Source: an uncultured bacterium (GTDB taxonomy: Bacteria; Planctomycetota; UBA1135; GCA-002686595). Taken from it: a stretch of 64,000 nucleotides of DNA. The number at the start of each line of letters is the position of its first letter. Positions within the stretch are counted from its first letter, which is position 1. The translations under genes were made by a program, and so were the position numbers. Positions 43,334-51,877 of the stretch are shown here, one piece after another. A model generated the notes under the pieces. That model searched no databases, was not told where the DNA came from, and saw only the letters and a program-made list of their open reading frames with translations. The stretch covers positions 1-64,000 of the forward strand of contig CALBMX010000108.1 in the NCBI GenBank assembly GCA_937896235.1, written 5' to 3'.

Positions 43334-46015
43334 CTAACGCGGCTTGCGGTTCTCGAAAAGTCGTGCGGTGGTGTTGGGCTTGCCGGGTCCGTGCGTCGTC
43401 GTCGTTCCGGACGGCCAGCGAATCTCGATCACGGCCACAATATCGAACTCGCCCAACCCAAAGAAGAGCTCCGGAGCATTCCCACCCAAGTAGCTCGATC
43501 CCGCAAGTAAGCTGCGCCGTAGGGTGAGCTTCTCCCCGGTGACGGAGTTCTCTAAGTTCAAGGAGACCTCAGCCCCAATCCCGTGCGTGTTTTTACCCAA
43601 GCCGACGAGGCGCAACGTCAGCCAGTTTCCGGCAATACCAAGTTGACGGTGCTGGTTGCGAAGAAGTTGAACCGGTCCGTTGTTGCTCGTAACAACGAGA
43701 TCTAAGTCGCCGTCTTGGTCGTAATCTGCCGCAAGGGACGTACGTGAGGGTAGCTCAATCGTGACAACCGGTCCCGCCTCAACGCTCGCATCTTCGAAGC
43801 GCGAGTTGCCGAGGTTGCGAAAGAAGTGATTGGGCTGGCCGACGCAAATGCCCGTCTGCTCGTAGTCGGGACTCGTATAGCCGTTGGGTACAAATAGGTC
43901 TAAGTCGGTGTCACAGTCCGCGTCAAAGAGCTCGGCACCCCACGAGGTGTAGCCGACACCATAGGGTGCCAATCGGGACTGAACGATGACGTCTTGGAAG
44001 GTGGCAACACGTGACTTCTGGCTGCGGTGGCTCAACAAGTTGTTGCGGTACAAGGCATTGGCGTCAAGCTGCCAGTTGGACAGGAAAAGGTCCTCGTCGC
44101 CATCTTGATCGTAATCACCGACGGCGACGCCCATGCCGCCGCGGGGGTCGTCCATCCCCGTGCTGAAGGAGACGTCCTTGAAGCCGCCGGGGCCGGGCAT
44201 GGTGTCCCGGGTCATCTCCTTGGTTTTGACTCCATCCGAGGGCTTCGAGGACTCCGATGGCTTGGATGCGACAATCGTCTCGTTTCTCCACAGCCGGTTC
44301 ATCGAGACGTCGTTCGCAACATAGAGGTCCATGTCTCCGTCGCGATCGAAGTCCCAAAAGACGGGTTGCATGCCGCGGCCTTCTTCATCGGCTAGGCCAT
44401 ACTCCTCGGTGCCGTCGCGAAACTGAATCGCGCTTGAGTTTTTGTCGCCGAGGCGCTTTTCTCCGGAGTCATTGAGCAGCAGGTAATTGGCGCCACCAGG
44501 GAATGAAAACGGAAGCATGGCCGCCGGATCTTCGCGCGAGTACAGAGAGCCTTCGCCGTCATCTGGCATTTGGCTTTCGTCGTAGACCAAATAAGTGGTT
44601 ACGTACAGGTCTAGATCACCGTCTAGATCGACATCGCCTGCTGCGACCCCTGCGCTCCAGCCACCGGTGACCTCCACAGGAAAGCCATCGCTGGCAATGC
44701 GGCGGAAGGGTGCACTCAGGGCGGGGCGCTCCTCAAGCCAGCGATTCTCGAAGAAGGTATCCTCACCGAAGTTGGCCTGATAGAGATCTAAGTCGCCGTC
44801 TCCATCCGCGTCAAAGAGCAAGGGCCCCATGCCGAAGGAGGGCACTTCAAGACCCGAGGGGGCCACACTCTCAAAACGATCCATCAGAGCTCCTTCCGCT
44901 GGAAGGAAGCGGAAGAGTCGAGCCACTGGCTGTTCGATTTCGGCTGCGGCTAGCTCCTCGCGCCCGCCTCCTTGCGCAAGGTACAAGTCGATGTAGCCGT
45001 CTCCATCCACGTCACCCCAAGCTGCTCCCGGCCCCATGGTCGGGCGAATGTCCAGCTGTTCGGCTGGTCCCTCCAAGTGTGTGAAGCCGCCATCGAGCAA
45101 AGAGCTCGCGTCGTCGAACAAGGGCGGCTTTTCTGTTTTGGCACCAGCGGGAATCTCTGACCACGGCGCTGGAATGGAGTAGTCACCGTCATTTGCAAGG
45201 GTCGTGATCGAGACGAGGAGCGTCCACGCTTCGGCATCCTCAAGTCGGGGCTCGTCGATCCAGAGCTCCAGACACCGGCCGCGACCGATAACGCGCCCCA
45301 CATAATTATCCGCGTCTAAGGAGAGCGGATACGCCACCTCTTTAGCCATACGCACAGAGCCGTGCGGCAAAGTGCTGGGGTAGCTCAGGGGATAGACCTC
45401 GCGCTCGAGCACATCGACCAAGTTGGCATCACTAAAGTGAACCGGGACGGCGGGGTTGGGTACACCTGTCCCCGTCAGCGCACGCACTGTTGCAGCGAAG
45501 ATTTGATCAAATGAGCGCTTTAGGATATTGCCCGACGACAGGCTTGTCGCTGAACGCACGGACTGCATGCTGTTGATCCCAAGGAGCGCTTTGCCGGCGG
45601 GGGCGCGCACCGACTCTCGGAAGCGGGGGCCGAACGCCATGTCTAGCCGTGCAACCGCTGGGTCCCCTGTGACCAATGTCGGTGGGCCTACAATCGCGGC
45701 GGCGCCATCCACAAGAAGGACTTGCTCGTCAAAAGCGTGGGGCACTGCTGTGATGTTGACCCCGGTCAGGCTCACAAATCCGTCAGAGGCGAAAAAGCGA
45801 AGCCGGATTCCACCCTCCGTGACAATGGCGCGCGGGACGGCCACACTCCGGGTGACCATGGGGAGAGGCCAGGCGACTCCGCGATCAAAGTCGTCGTTTT
45901 GCACGACAGCCGGTGCCCAGACTCCGTCGTCAAAGACGTACAGCTCCATGTGCTGCGCTTGCGCGGGGAATGTGGCAGCAAGGAGCAGGGAAAATGCCAG
46001 TAGGGTGCGATTCAT
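43334..46015 (-). CDS. Secreted FG-GAP repeat protein with ASPIC/UnbV domain
   Basis: The 893-residue protein has a signal peptide (MNRTLLAFSLLLAATFPAQA). The N-terminal ~300 residues are a beta-rich domain that I do not recognise. Then come FG-GAP calcium-binding blades: 'DVDGDGYIDLYLAQGG', 'DADGDGDLDLYQANFG', 'DVDLDGDLDLYVTTYL', 'DFDRDGDMDLYVANDV', 'DYDQDGDEDLFLSNWQ' and 'DYDQDGDLDLVVTSNN'. A typical ASPIC/UnbV domain closes the protein ('NTHGIGAEVSLNLENS', 'SSYLGGNAPELFFGLG', 'EIRWPSGTTTTHGPG'). It is more canonical than the other two FG-GAP proteins of the window. It is probably a secreted or surface calcium-binding protein; ligand unknown. It is first in a minus-strand operon with two polytopic membrane proteins, which may mean its ligand is the glycan they assemble. 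Confidence 0.9.
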   Translation of the reverse strand: MNRTLLAFSLLLAATFPAQAQHMELYVFDDGVWAPAVVQNDDFDRGVAWPLPMVTRSVAVPRAIVTEGGIRLRFFASDGFVSLTGVNITAVPHAFDEQVLLVDGAAAIVGPPTLVTGDPAVARLDMAFGPRFRESVRAPAGKALLGINSMQSVRSATSLSSGNILKRSFDQIFAATVRALTGTGVPNPAVPVHFSDANLVDVLEREVYPLSYPSTLPHGSVRMAKEVAYPLSLDADNYVGRVIGRGRCLELWIDEPRLEDAEAWTLLVSITTLANDGDYSIPAPWSEIPAGAKTEKPPLFDDASSLLDGGFTHLEGPAEQLDIRPTMGPGAAWGDVDGDGYIDLYLAQGGGREELAAAEIEQPVARLFRFLPAEGALMDRFESVAPSGLEVPSFGMGPLLFDADGDGDLDLYQANFGEDTFFENRWLEERPALSAPFRRIASDGFPVEVTGGWSAGVAAGDVDLDGDLDLYVTTYLVYDESQMPDDGEGSLYSREDPAAMLPFSFPGGANYLLLNDSGEKRLGDKNSSAIQFRDGTEEYGLADEEGRGMQPVFWDFDRDGDMDLYVANDVSMNRLWRNETIVASKPSESSKPSDGVKTKEMTRDTMPGPGGFKDVSFSTGMDDPRGGMGVAVGDYDQDGDEDLFLSNWQLDANALYRNNLLSHRSQKSRVATFQDVIVQSRLAPYGVGYTSWGAELFDADCDTDLDLFVPNGYTSPDYEQTGICVGQPNHFFRNLGNSRFEDASVEAGPVVTIELPSRTSLAADYDQDGDLDLVVTSNNGPVQLLRNQHRQLGIAGNWLTLRLVGLGKNTHGIGAEVSLNLENSVTGEKLTLRRSLLAGSSYLGGNAPELFFGLGEFDIVAVIEIRWPSGTTTTHGPGKPNTTARLFENRKPR

Positions 46016-46092
46016 GGGAGTAGTCTACGGATTGCAGGCTGCCAAGGTTAGCTCTCTAAGGGGGTCCGCTTGGCAGATCTCGCAATAGGAAA

Positions 46093-46131
46093 GGGACGAC
46101 CCCGAGCAGCGAGGCTGCCCGGGGTCGTCCC
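46093..46131 (-). terminator. Rho-independent terminator after the small Sm-like gene
   Basis: Eleven perfect pairs GGGACGACCCC / GGGGTCGTCCC, continued inside by a second stem GCAGC/GCTGC around the loop GAG. In the minus direction a short T-rich stretch (TTTCCTATT) follows. It separates the gene at 46165 from the FG-GAP gene at 43334. Confidence 0.85.
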
Positions 46132-46164
46132 GTGATTTACAAGCCGACGCTAGTTGCCCGGCGA

Positions 46165-46395
46165 TTAGCTGCGAATGTCTCGAATGTCGTCGATGGAGAA
46201 GTCCTCGCTCAGCTCTTCGTCGACATTGATCAGGCGCCCCGTGCCTTTCAACTGGTTGAAAATGAGGGCGCCCGTGAGCACGCGCCCATCTTTGAAGCTC
46301 AAAGTAATCGTGTCTGCGGTTCTGGTACTCATCAATTGGTCGTAGATGCGCTCAGGAGATAGGGATCGCGATTTCTTGCTGGAGGAAGTTGTCAT
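46165..46395 (-). CDS. Small protein with a possible Sm-like/SH3-like barrel
   Basis: The ORF track extends to 46524 into the Nudix gene. The start that avoids overlap is the ATG at 46395, giving 76 residues: 'MTTSSSKKSRSLSPERIYDQ' then a compact beta-type core 'ITLSFKDGRVLTGALIFNQL' ending in 'SEDFSIDDIRDIRS'. The pattern of strands with 'DGRVLTGALI' and a short acidic turn recalls Sm/Hfq-like or other small SH3-like barrels, but it is too short for certainty and I do not assign it to a family. It lies 26 bp downstream of the Nudix-like gene and ends in a strong terminator, so it is the last gene of that transcript. Confidence 0.6.
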   Translation of the reverse strand: MTTSSSKKSRSLSPERIYDQLMSTRTADTITLSFKDGRVLTGALIFNQLKGTGRLINVDEELSEDFSIDDIRDIRS

Positions 46396-46420
46396 GGAGT
46401 TCGAGAGTCGATCCGCAGAT

Positions 46421-47077
46421 CTAAGAATGGGCAGGTTGTGGAAGTGGAAGCAGCTCGCCCAGACGCTCGACAAGCATCCGGGACCAGGTCTCGAAATTCG
46501 CACCTTCGGCGAGGAGGGAAGCAAGCTCGTCAGGGGCGACCATACGCCCCTCGAGAATCTCCTCTTCGCGAACGCGCGCCGAACCCTTGTGGAGGAAGAG
46601 CACCTGCACGAGACCTACGTGCACGGCGCCAACGGGGTTCGAATCGTCATTGATTAGGCCGATGGGCTCGAGGCGTCGCGCGCCCTCAAGCCAGAGCTCC
46701 TCTTCAAGCTCGCGCAGAGTGCACTCTGCGATCGGATCCTCTGTTACGGTCTGATTGTTCTCCGCCTCACCAATGTGGTCGACGGGATTCATGTGGCCAC
46801 CGATTCCAATCGAGAGCTTGCCAAAAAGCCGGCCCTCGCCGCCCTTGGGAAGGCGTTTGGTCAGCATGACTTTGCCTTCAGAAACGACCACCGTATAGGG
46901 GATCACTTGCTTGAGGCTGGGAGTGCGCTCGGCGTACTCCCGCTCTACGTAAAAGCCGTTCGCATGGATGCTATCCATGACGGAGTCCCGCGAGAGCTCG
47001 GCGCTAAAACGCACCAGTCCTTGGGGGTAGAACTCAGGAAAGATCTTCTCCCTGGGGACGACGTATACAAACTCCAT
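46421..47077 (-). CDS. Nudix-fold hydrolase-like protein
   Basis: The ATG at 47077 is chosen over the track start at 47266 because a purine-rich GAAGAGAG precedes it at normal distance and the added 63 residues lack protein character. The product has about 218 residues. After an N-terminal beta region ('MEFVYVVPREKIFPEFYPQG') comes a Nudix-like core: 'GKLSIGIGGHMNPVD' followed by 'AECTLRELEEELWLEG', which keeps the R-E-x-x-E-E helix of the Nudix box. The spacing between Gly and the R-E-E helix is about ten residues longer than usual. Such enzymes cleave nucleoside diphosphates linked to another group; substrate unknown. The small Sm-like gene follows in the same transcript. Confidence 0.82.
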   Translation of the reverse strand: MEFVYVVPREKIFPEFYPQGLVRFSAELSRDSVMDSIHANGFYVEREYAERTPSLKQVIPYTVVVSEGKVMLTKRLPKGGEGRLFGKLSIGIGGHMNPVDHIGEAENNQTVTEDPIAECTLRELEEELWLEGARRLEPIGLINDDSNPVGAVHVGLVQVLFLHKGSARVREEEILEGRMVAPDELASLLAEGANFETWSRMLVERLGELLPLPQPAHS

Positions 47078-47366
47078 GAACTCTCTTCGCTCTCTGATGG
47101 AGGGCATCCCTGGGGAATGCCCGAGGTCGTGTGGGGACCAAGTTGGGGGGGTGGAAGCGCTGATGCGCAGCGAGTCGTAACTCACGTGCTCATCTTCACC
47201 GCATCTTCGAATTCCGTCAACCCGTACAGGGCAAGGAAGCCCAAGGTTGCGAACATCCGACGTCAAAGGTGGCCTTGAGTTCGGGTTAATTCCCGTTTTT
47301 GGGGCGACTGCTTTCCATGGCCAGCCTGCCCAAGCTCCAGGCCGAACCTCTAAGGATTACAGGGAA

Positions 47367-50300
47367 TCAATCGCGAGAGTCTCCAAGGGCCCCGACGAGC
47401 GCTTGGGTTAATTGCTGGAGGGCAAATGGTTTTGCCAGGAACTCACCAGGGACGCGTTTTTCTGCCTGATCCAAATAGCCCGACATATAGAGGATGCGCT
47501 GCCCTGGCGAAATCGCTGCGATCTCTTCGCCAAGTTCGATCCCATCCATCCTTGGCATCATGATATCGGTCAAAACTAGATCGTAGGCACCTTGGTTCGC
47601 AAGCCAGATCTCTAGGGCTTCACGCCCGTCGACAGCTTCCGTAATCGTGTTGCCAAGCGCCTGAAGCAGGCTGCTTATCGTCATGCGGACGTCTGCCTGG
47701 TCTTCAACGAGAAGGATATGGTGGCTTGTATTGGGCGTGGAATTTTGAAGTCCCACGGGTTTGTCGAGCTGGACCCCAGGCGCAATGGTCGGAAGGAAAA
47801 TGCGCATCTCCGTGCCCACGCCGGCAGCGCTAAGGACTTCTAGGTGTCCGGAGCTTTGACTGACGATTCCATGGACTGTCGAGAGGCCAAGCCCCGCACC
47901 GTTCATGAGGTCCTTAGTCGTGAAGAATGGTTCAATTGCGCGCGCTTTGACTTCGGGCGTCATCCCGATGCCATTGTCCTTCACCGACAAGAGAGTCCAA
48001 TCCTTGGGCGCATCTGGAGCCAACCCCAGAGGTAAGAGCTCAATGGGCAAGGCTGGGCGAACGGTGATTTTGATCGCGCCGCCATAGGGCATGGCATCTC
48101 GAGAATTCAGACAGAGGTTGAGAACGGCGCGATCGATTTCGGCGCGATCCGCACGAACATAACCGAGTACAGGTTGTTGCTCGGTTTCGATGGTAATCGA
48201 CTTGCCGAGAAGGTCTTTGAGAGGGGCGGCTACCGAAGCGACGACGGGGCCCAAATGGATGAGCTCGGGAATAAGGACTTGGCGCCTGCCAAATGCCAAG
48301 AGCTTGCGAACTAGGCTGGCTCCACGTTGGCCGGCCTCGAGAATCCCGTGGATGCGCTCGCCACCATCCTCGTTTCCTGCGCGTTCGATTTGCAACAGCT
48401 CCGCATGACCAAGAATGGTTGTCAATAGGTTGTTGAAGTCGTGGGCAAGTCCACCCGCAAGTTGACCAATGACACGCAGGCTATCGCCCTGTCGAAGCTC
48501 CTCTCTTAGATTACGCTCTTCCGTAATGTCTAGGATGGTGACGAGCGATAACTTGCCGTCACCAATCTCAAAGCGTGTTATGCGGAACTCTAAAAAACGG
48601 GGCGAGTCAGGTTGGGCCGAAGTCCGTAGCTCGAGTCGGGTCTCTCCATGCACCGCGGCAAGCGCAGAGGTGAGAACCTCTTCCAAAACCTCGCAGCCCA
48701 GGCATTCGACCCATTTCGTGAGTGAGCTTCCTATCAGTAAATCGGGTTTGTCCGGGCCAAGTTTTTTGGCGGATTCGTTGGCTTGCTGAATGGTGCCGGT
48801 CTCTGGATCGACTAGGAGTTGGCCCGCAGGATTCAGGGAGAACAGCCTCTCGAAACGCAGCTCTGTAGAGCGCAGTGCATCTGTGCGTGCAGCGAGCTCC
48901 GCATGTAAGAAGCGGGCCTGTTTACCTTTCTGGATCAGCCCCGTGAGGCTCGCAACCAGCGTGATTCCCAGTAAGGCGGAGAGCGTCTGGAACCACCACG
49001 TATTCCAAAATTTCTCTCGAACTTGAAGGGCGGGCAGAAGGATCGAATCGCTCCACAAGCCAACGGAATCCCTAGTTTGTAGCTCGAGTTGGAACCTCCC
49101 GGGGGCCAGATTGGCGAAGTGAATCTGGTTGTCACTTGCGGGCTTTGGGGCGGACCAATCCTTTGCCTGGTCAAACATGCGAACGCGATACTCCGGTGCG
49201 CCGACGCCTGCAATGGACGCGACATTTATCGCAATGAGTAGATCGCTACCTTCCGTAACCTTCGTAGCTTCGTCGAGAACTAGGGGGGCGCCCTGGGAGA
49301 AGGCAGCAACTGATCGCAAAGTCGGTGCCGGGTGGACGACCTCACAATCGGGTCGGAAGAAGGCTAGTCCACCGTCCATGCCAAACCAAACTGTCCCCGC
49401 AGCATCCTCGAGAATAGCATCGCGATTGACCTCTTGTCCTGGCAGTCCATCCGCTGCGCCAAAGTGGCGCAAGTGGGCTCCGTTCCAGCGGAAAATCCCC
49501 AATGCCGTTCCGATCCAAAGCCAACCTCGCGAATCCTCGAAGGACGCAAATACGGGAGCATCGATGGCGAGTTGAGAAGGAGGGGGAACCAAGCTGGAAC
49601 CCCTTAGTTCACAAAGCCCTCCCAGTGTGGCCACCAGGGGCGGCCCCTCGGATCGGATCAGCACGTTGAAGACATTGTTACAGTCGGGTCGATCTGAGAG
49701 GAATTGACTCCACTCCCCGTCCTTCCACCTGTACAAACCGAGGTTGGTGGTACAGGCATAAAGTTCACCCTCGGGGCCCGCGACGATCCTGCGGACATAG
49801 CTCGTGGGGTGAGGAAAAGGGATGTGCTCAAATCCGTTGCCTTGGTCGCGAGCAAGCCCCTCACTTCTAGTTATCCAAAGGCTACCATCTGTTGTTGTAG
49901 CAAAACCGTTGACTGTACTGGGACTTCCCGGGTCGGGCCTGTCCAGCTCGAAGGTTGTGTCAGCAAGCCAGCGGAAGTGATTGTCCTCGGTGAGGTGAGC
50001 TGCACCAAATCCATTGGCGGCAATCCAAAAGCCACCCCGGCCGTCAGGTTCAAGGTCCAGCGTCCGACCAAGGGTATCTCTCTGCTCCTCAAATGGTATT
50101 TGCTCCCAATCTCCCGGCGAACCACTCTCAAGAATCGTCAAACCCAAGTTGTGCCCAGCAACGATCCCTCCATTGGCGCGAATCGCAAGAGCTGAGACTT
50201 CATTATCCAGAAGCCCACTGCTACGGTCGAAGTATTCCCATGTGCGAGGCGGGACGCGATAAGAGCCGCGAAGAGTCCCCACCCAGATGTTGGAATCGTA

Positions 50301-51218
50301 GTCCAATGCGAATGCGCTTGTCCCACCTCGCGGAAAATCAGTGGACTGATCCAAGGGCCGGACCCGACCTTCGCTATAGAGATTTACCTCAGTGTAGTCC
50401 CCAATGTAGAGTCCTCCAAGGCCATCCGATTGAAGCGACTGTTGCTTGGAAGCCGAGTACAAAGGGTGCTCTTCATCACCGGCAAGGTGGGTGTAGACCC
50501 CCTCTTCGATAGAGTAGAGTCCTCCCTGCGAGAGGACCCAAGTTTTGACTTTGCCTCTGGGCAAGTACTCGCGGTGAGCAGCTTGGACGGGCTCGCGTCT
50601 AGATGCTTCGAGCGGGGCGATCTTCCCGTTTTGGGAAAGGATTTCAACACCCCGTACGGTGGCCAAGAGAAGGCCCTCGGGAATGGGTTGTATGCAGGAC
50701 ACCCCCGCGGCGATTTGCACCCAAGCCCCATCTTGAAATCGCATAAGGGCGCCATTCGACCAGAGCGCATGGGGCGTGTTCTCCGAGTTACGGGAGACAA
50801 TACTGAAGTCGAAGATCGATACGGCGGAGTTGGGAGAAGCCTTTGATGGGAAGTACTCCCAAGTCTCAGCGCGAAGTACAGAGATTCCGGTAGAGGGTCC
50901 GTCACCTGCGACCCAGAGATCTCCGTTCGAGTCGAAAGCCAAGTGGCGGGCGCCGATGGAAAGCTGAGAGCCCATACCCTCCCGATGGATTGCTTCCCAG
51001 TGCACACCGTCGAAGGCGGCGATACCGGAGCGTGTGGCAAACCAAACGCGGTGATCCGGCCCGGCCTTGATGTCGTAAGTCCGCGCGCTGGGGAGCCCGT
51101 TTAGTTCGTTGTACTTAAAGGAGCGAAATGACTGCGCAGAAGTACACTCAGCCAAGAGGGCCAAGAGGGCACCAACTAGACCGATCTTTAGGACGGTTAT
51201 GCGGGGCCGTAGGTTCAT
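47367..51218 (-). CDS. Hybrid sensor histidine kinase with periplasmic two-component-regulator propeller
   Basis: The 1283-residue protein has a signal peptide. A large periplasmic beta-propeller follows, with repeats of the Reg_prop type ('GLPSARTYDIKAGPDHRVWF', 'EDAAGTVWFGMDGGLAFF'), then a Y_Y_Y-like domain ('YRVRMFDQAKDWSAPKP') and one membrane helix at about 755-775 ('TLSALLGITLVASLTGLI'). Inside the cell come a PAS domain, HisKA with the phospho-accepting His in 'GGLAHDFNNLLTTILGHAEL', HATPase ('DNGIGMTPEV', 'GAGLGLSTVHGIV') and a C-terminal receiver domain with the Asp in 'YDLVLTDIMMPRMDG'. Such propeller sensors often detect polysaccharide fragments or envelope signals. A separate phosphotransfer or output partner is not seen nearby. 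The receiver ends the protein; there is no DNA-binding domain. Confidence 0.93.
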   Translation of the reverse strand: MNLRPRITVLKIGLVGALLALLAECTSAQSFRSFKYNELNGLPSARTYDIKAGPDHRVWFATRSGIAAFDGVHWEAIHREGMGSQLSIGARHLAFDSNGDLWVAGDGPSTGISVLRAETWEYFPSKASPNSAVSIFDFSIVSRNSENTPHALWSNGALMRFQDGAWVQIAAGVSCIQPIPEGLLLATVRGVEILSQNGKIAPLEASRREPVQAAHREYLPRGKVKTWVLSQGGLYSIEEGVYTHLAGDEEHPLYSASKQQSLQSDGLGGLYIGDYTEVNLYSEGRVRPLDQSTDFPRGGTSAFALDYDSNIWVGTLRGSYRVPPRTWEYFDRSSGLLDNEVSALAIRANGGIVAGHNLGLTILESGSPGDWEQIPFEEQRDTLGRTLDLEPDGRGGFWIAANGFGAAHLTEDNHFRWLADTTFELDRPDPGSPSTVNGFATTTDGSLWITRSEGLARDQGNGFEHIPFPHPTSYVRRIVAGPEGELYACTTNLGLYRWKDGEWSQFLSDRPDCNNVFNVLIRSEGPPLVATLGGLCELRGSSLVPPPSQLAIDAPVFASFEDSRGWLWIGTALGIFRWNGAHLRHFGAADGLPGQEVNRDAILEDAAGTVWFGMDGGLAFFRPDCEVVHPAPTLRSVAAFSQGAPLVLDEATKVTEGSDLLIAINVASIAGVGAPEYRVRMFDQAKDWSAPKPASDNQIHFANLAPGRFQLELQTRDSVGLWSDSILLPALQVREKFWNTWWFQTLSALLGITLVASLTGLIQKGKQARFLHAELAARTDALRSTELRFERLFSLNPAGQLLVDPETGTIQQANESAKKLGPDKPDLLIGSSLTKWVECLGCEVLEEVLTSALAAVHGETRLELRTSAQPDSPRFLEFRITRFEIGDGKLSLVTILDITEERNLREELRQGDSLRVIGQLAGGLAHDFNNLLTTILGHAELLQIERAGNEDGGERIHGILEAGQRGASLVRKLLAFGRRQVLIPELIHLGPVVASVAAPLKDLLGKSITIETEQQPVLGYVRADRAEIDRAVLNLCLNSRDAMPYGGAIKITVRPALPIELLPLGLAPDAPKDWTLLSVKDNGIGMTPEVKARAIEPFFTTKDLMNGAGLGLSTVHGIVSQSSGHLEVLSAAGVGTEMRIFLPTIAPGVQLDKPVGLQNSTPNTSHHILLVEDQADVRMTISSLLQALGNTITEAVDGREALEIWLANQGAYDLVLTDIMMPRMDGIELGEEIAAISPGQRILYMSGYLDQAEKRVPGEFLAKPFALQQLTQALVGALGDSRD

Positions 51219-51386
51219 TTAGGGGGGGGTGGGGAGGCGAGCGCTTTTCAGTCTAGCATCACTCGAACTTACCCAACGTGACAGTACCGAAAGGATCTCT
51301 GGAAGATCCGGACTCTCGGAGTCGTCGGTCCTCAATCCGTTGAAGCCCTAGGTCCCACCCCAGCGGCACTCTACAGGAGAGGGAGG

Positions 51387-51779
51387 TGGACGTGAGTGGA
51401 TCTATAAGCCGGGTTCTGTCTCCCATCTCCTCGCGGAGGGTGGGGAGGCAACCATTTCTCTAGGACTACTGTCGCCAGCAGCCTCGAACGACCTACCCGG
51501 AAACGAAAGGTGGGGTCATCACCACGCTTCCCTATTTGGTCTTTCTCCAGGTGGGGTTTACCCTGCCAGTCTTGTCACCAAGACCGCGGTGCGCTCTTAC
51601 CGCACCGTTTCATCCTTACCGCAGGCTTGCACCTGAGGCGGTTTATTTTCTGTGGCACTTTCCCTAGCCTCGCGGCCGGTTGCCGTTAACAACCACCTTG
51701 ACCCATGGAGCCCGGACTTTCCTCTCCTCGTTTCGGCCGAAACCTAGCGAGCAACGGCTGCCCAAACCACTCACGTCCA
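51387..51779 (-). ncRNA. rnpB: RNase P RNA, bacterial class A
   Basis: The catalytic RNA of RNase P, which matures the 5' end of tRNAs. On the minus strand the conserved 5' block GAGGAAAGTCCGGGCTCC and the 3' block ACAGAACCCGGCTTATAG are both present, as is the mid-region GGTAAACCCC. The ends were set by the P1 helix: TGGACGTGAGTGG at the 5' end pairs perfectly (13 bp) with CCACTCACGTCCA at the 3' end, giving about 393 nt. ORFs called across it, such as 51664..52068, are spurious. Confidence 0.95.
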
Positions 51780-51877
51780 AGCGCAGTCTATCCCCTACGG
51801 CATGAATAGAAAATACCCGCTCTCGAAAAGTGAGAGATGGATGTGCGACTCCTCCTTCTCTGGGCGATACTTTGGCC

